DNA of 64,000 nucleotides, taken from positions 4,216,001-4,280,000 of the forward strand of contig NZ_FOZL01000001.1 of the NCBI RefSeq assembly GCF_900114625.1, written 5' to 3'. This stretch comes from Granulicella pectinivorans (GTDB lineage: Bacteria; Acidobacteriota; Terriglobia; Terriglobales; Acidobacteriaceae). The translations under genes were made by a program, and so were the position numbers. The notes under the pieces are model-generated. The model was not told the origin of the DNA, made no database searches, and saw nothing but the letters and a program-made list of their open reading frames with translations. Positions 61,397 to 64,000 of this stretch are shown here, one piece after another; the stretch's first letter is position 1, and every line of letters starts with the position of its first letter.

Positions 61397-63871
61397 ATGT
61401 CGAACCCAGGCACCACATCGCAAAGAGACATCCGTAAGGTCGCCGTTCTCGGCGCCGGAACCATGGGCTCGCGCATCGCCGCCCACATCGCGAACGCCGG
61501 CGTGCCGGTCGTGCTGCTCGACATCGTCCCGCCCGGCACCGCAGCCGATGCCTCCAAACCCGAGCGCAACAAGATCGTGCTCGGTGCGCTCGACGGGCTG
61601 AAGAAGTCCAAACCCGCCGCTTTTTACACGCCAGACTCGGCCCGCCTCATTACCCTCGGCAACTTCGACGACGACATGGCCCTCATCGCCGACTGCGACT
61701 GGATCATCGAAGTCGTCGCCGAAAACCTCGCCATCAAGCGCGGCCTGCTCGAAAAGGTCCAGGTCCACCGCAAGCCCGGTTCCATCATCACCTCTAACAC
61801 CTCCGGCCTCCCCATCGCCGACATCGTCGCCGGCTTCCCCGACGACCTGCGCCACCACTGGTTCGGCACCCACTTCTTCAATCCCCCGCGCTACATGCGC
61901 CTGCTCGAGATCATCCCCACCGCCGAGTCCAGCCCAGAAGACATCGCCGCCGTCTCACTCTTCTCAGAGAAACGTCTCGGCAAGGCCATCGTCCTCTCGC
62001 ACGATACGCCCAACTTCATCGCCAACCGCATCGGCACCTTCTCCATGGGCAACGCCATCCGCCTCATGATGGCCCAGAACCTCACCATCGAAGAGGTCGA
62101 CGCCCTCACCGGATCGCCCCTCGGCTGGCCCAAGACCGGCACCTTCCGCCTCGGCGATCTCGTCGGCGTCGACGTCCTCGCCCACGTAGCCTCCAACTTC
62201 GCCAAGCAGGCCGCCTCCATCGGCGACGAGCGGCAGGATGTAGGACTCGCCGACTTCATCGGCAAGATGATCGAAAACAAGTGGCTCGGCGACAAGGCGA
62301 AGCAGGGTTTCTATAAGAAGGAGGGCAAAGATAAGGATGGCCGCGACCTCCGCCTCGTCCTCGACTGGCAGACCCTCGACTACAAGCCCTCCATGCGCCC
62401 CAAGTTCCCCGCCCTTGAAATGGCGAAGAACGTAGAGCGCACCGAGGCCCGCATCCCCCAGCTCCTCCACGCCGACACCACATCCGACAAGGCAGCCGCC
62501 TTCTACTGGCCCCTCCTCACCGAGCTCTTCACCTACGCCGCCAACCGCGTCGCCGATACCGGCAAGGAGCCCGCCGGCTCCATCGTCGAGATCGACCAGG
62601 CCATGAAGACCGGCTTCAACTGGGAGCTTGGCCCCTTCGAGATGTTCGACGCCGCAGGCGTCCGCGCCACCACCGACAAGATGCGCGCAGCCGGACAGCC
62701 CATCGCCGCCAACGTCGAAAAACTCCTCGCCTCCTCGGAAAACCCCACCTGGTACAAGGACGACCCCACCGTACCCTCAGGGCGCGTCTTCTTCGACCCC
62801 TTCACCGCCACCTACAAGCCCGTCCCGGTCGCGGAAGGCGTCTCCTCCCTCGCCACGGTCAAGAAGAGCCACGGTATAGCCAAGAAGAATGCCGGAGCCA
62901 GCCTCATCGATCTCGGCGACGGCGTAGCCGCTATCGAGCTCCACTCCAAGATGAACGCCCTCGGCGGCGACATCGTCACATTCATCACCCAGAACCTCAA
63001 GCCCACCTCGGAGGCAGTCCAGAACTTCTCCTCCTTCGTCATCACCGGCGACTCCACCAACTTCTCCGTCGGTGCCAACCTCATGCAGTTGTTGCTCTCC
63101 GTGCAAGAGGAAGAGTGGGACGAGGTCGAGATGGCCGTGAAGCAGTTCCAGAACATGACCCAGGCCATCAAGTTCTGCCCTCGCCCGGTCGTCGTCGCCC
63201 CCTACGGCATGTGCCTCGGCGGAGGCGTCGAAATCTCCCTCCACGCCGCAGCCCGCCAGCCCCACGCCGAACTCTATATGGGTCTCGTCGAAACCGGCGT
63301 CGGCCTCATCCCCGGCGGAGGCGGATGCAAGGAGATGACCATCAAGAGCATCGAAGCCGGGTCCAGCATCCGCCCCGACGCCCGTGGCGAGGGCGTAGAA
63401 ATCTTCGAAGCCCTCAAGAAAAACTTCGAAACAATAGCCATGGCCAAGGTCTCCACCTCCGCCGCCGAAGCTCGCACTCTAGGCTTCCTCAAACCCTCCG
63501 ACAACATCACCATGAACCGCGAGCGCCTCCTCACCGACGCCAAGACCCGCGCCTCCGCGATCGCCGCCGCAGGCTACACCGCGCCCGTAGCCCAAACAAC
63601 GATCCCCGCCCCCGGCGAAAACGCCCTCGCCACCCTCAAGCTGGCCGTATGGACCATGCGCGAGGGCCAGTTCATCTCCGACCACGACGCCAAGATCGCC
63701 AACTGGGTCGCCCACACGCTCTGCGGAGGCAAGGTCACCCCCGGCACCCCGGTCACCGAGCAATACCTCCTCGACCTCGAACGCGAAGCCTTCCTCTCCC
63801 TCTGCGGCGAGAAGAAGACCCAGGAGCGCATCGCCTTCACCCTCAAAACCGGTAAGCCCCTACGTAACTAG
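61397..63871 (+). CDS. 3-hydroxyacyl-CoA dehydrogenase/enoyl-CoA hydratase (FadN-like fusion)
   Basis: 824 residues. The N-terminal dehydrogenase comes first (NAD loop VAVLGAGTMGSRIAAHIANA, then HWFGTHFFNPPRYMRLLEII and DTPNFIANRIG), followed by its helical C-terminal domains. The hydratase half is at about 500-700 (oxyanion regions FVITGDSTNFSVGANL and PYGMCLGGGVEISLHAAA). This order, dehydrogenase first, is FadN-like rather than FadB-like. It should carry out two middle steps of fatty acid beta-oxidation. A thiolase partner is not in the window. Confidence 0.93.
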   Translation: MSNPGTTSQRDIRKVAVLGAGTMGSRIAAHIANAGVPVVLLDIVPPGTAADASKPERNKIVLGALDGLKKSKPAAFYTPDSARLITLGNFDDDMALIADCDWIIEVVAENLAIKRGLLEKVQVHRKPGSIITSNTSGLPIADIVAGFPDDLRHHWFGTHFFNPPRYMRLLEIIPTAESSPEDIAAVSLFSEKRLGKAIVLSHDTPNFIANRIGTFSMGNAIRLMMAQNLTIEEVDALTGSPLGWPKTGTFRLGDLVGVDVLAHVASNFAKQAASIGDERQDVGLADFIGKMIENKWLGDKAKQGFYKKEGKDKDGRDLRLVLDWQTLDYKPSMRPKFPALEMAKNVERTEARIPQLLHADTTSDKAAAFYWPLLTELFTYAANRVADTGKEPAGSIVEIDQAMKTGFNWELGPFEMFDAAGVRATTDKMRAAGQPIAANVEKLLASSENPTWYKDDPTVPSGRVFFDPFTATYKPVPVAEGVSSLATVKKSHGIAKKNAGASLIDLGDGVAAIELHSKMNALGGDIVTFITQNLKPTSEAVQNFSSFVITGDSTNFSVGANLMQLLLSVQEEEWDEVEMAVKQFQNMTQAIKFCPRPVVVAPYGMCLGGGVEISLHAAARQPHAELYMGLVETGVGLIPGGGGCKEMTIKSIEAGSSIRPDARGEGVEIFEALKKNFETIAMAKVSTSAAEARTLGFLKPSDNITMNRERLLTDAKTRASAIAAAGYTAPVAQTTIPAPGENALATLKLAVWTMREGQFISDHDAKIANWVAHTLCGGKVTPGTPVTEQYLLDLEREAFLSLCGEKKTQERIAFTLKTGKPLRN

Positions 63872-63886
63872 GAGACCGAAACGGCC

Positions 63887-64000
63887 ATGTTCAAAAGGCG
63901 ATGGAAGTACTTCGGAAAGCTCGAGTCAGATGACGGTGCTGAGTTAACCATTCGACATCGGTCTGTCACCTATACCGACAAAAGAGGCTCCTTTCAATTC
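63887..64000 (+). CDS. Partial CDS running off the right edge
   Basis: An ATG at 63887, with AGGAG about ten bases upstream, opens a frame to the window end (38 codons, beginning FKRRWKYFGKLESDDGAELT). Too little is present to assign a family. It follows the beta-oxidation gene by 15 bases and may be co-transcribed. Confidence 0.5.
   Translation, partial: MFKRRWKYFGKLESDDGAELTIRHRSVTYTDKRGSFQF

Overview
The window looks like chromosome from an acidobacterium of the Terriglobia type (Granulicella, Terriglobus or Edaphobacter relatives). The reasons are a PadR regulator next to an ADOP-type permease, Tat-exported enzymes, a Reg_prop/Y_Y_Y sensor kinase, a DUF885 peptidase, paired M16 peptidases and GC-rich core genes. 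This is judged from gene content only; no rRNA gene is present.

Layout. 1-9 kb: a secreted Ig-repeat lipoprotein runs off the left edge. It is followed by a ribbon-helix-helix protein, a J-domain protein overlapping a Sel1-repeat protein, a Tat-exported GH1 beta-glucosidase, and a PadR-ADOP pair under a perfect palindromic operator. 9-29.4 kb: an AT-richer accessory region that ends at a tRNA-Asn. It is a mosaic of working genes and wreckage. The working genes are a Reg_prop histidine kinase with its NarL-type regulator, an isochorismatase-like hydrolase, Dps, an SDR, an HD protein, and an operon of alpha/beta hydrolase, YkgB-like membrane protein and CNBD-thioredoxin reductase. The wreckage is a serine hydrolase, a protoglobin, DUF1348, a PIN domain, an IS5-type transposase and DUF302. 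It also holds two toxin-tip-like ORFs, each followed by an overlapping small membrane-protein gene, which may be an orphan toxin/immunity array.

29.5-43.5 kb: AhpD-like and double-CAP proteins, a YfcE-like phosphoesterase, and a dipeptide-type ABC permease pair (dppB, dppC) split by GDP-fucose genes (glycosyltransferase, gmd, fcl). Then come a CNNM/CorC-type protein, a brnT-brnA locus with a frameshifted toxin, trxA and thrC-thrB. 43.5-64 kb: a modA-lipoprotein-modB-modC cluster, RidA, murB, bacilliredoxin, a degenerate NtrC-like AAA+ protein, a DUF885 peptidase, proC, ctaA, a K/H-rich repeat protein, a sodium/solute symporter with a small membrane partner, a TIGR01777 epimerase, ribA, two M16 peptidases, and a fused beta-oxidation enzyme behind a TetR-like palindrome.

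The most unusual items are the toxin-tip/immunity-like array at 9.9-11.9 kb, a FixJ-like regulator with Asn at the phosphoacceptor site, a dispersed coding-like repeat at 4.1 and 31.5 kb, REP-like palindromes at 39.8 and 46.6 kb, a glycosyltransferase that seems to start at CTG, and an NtrC-like protein without GAFTGA.
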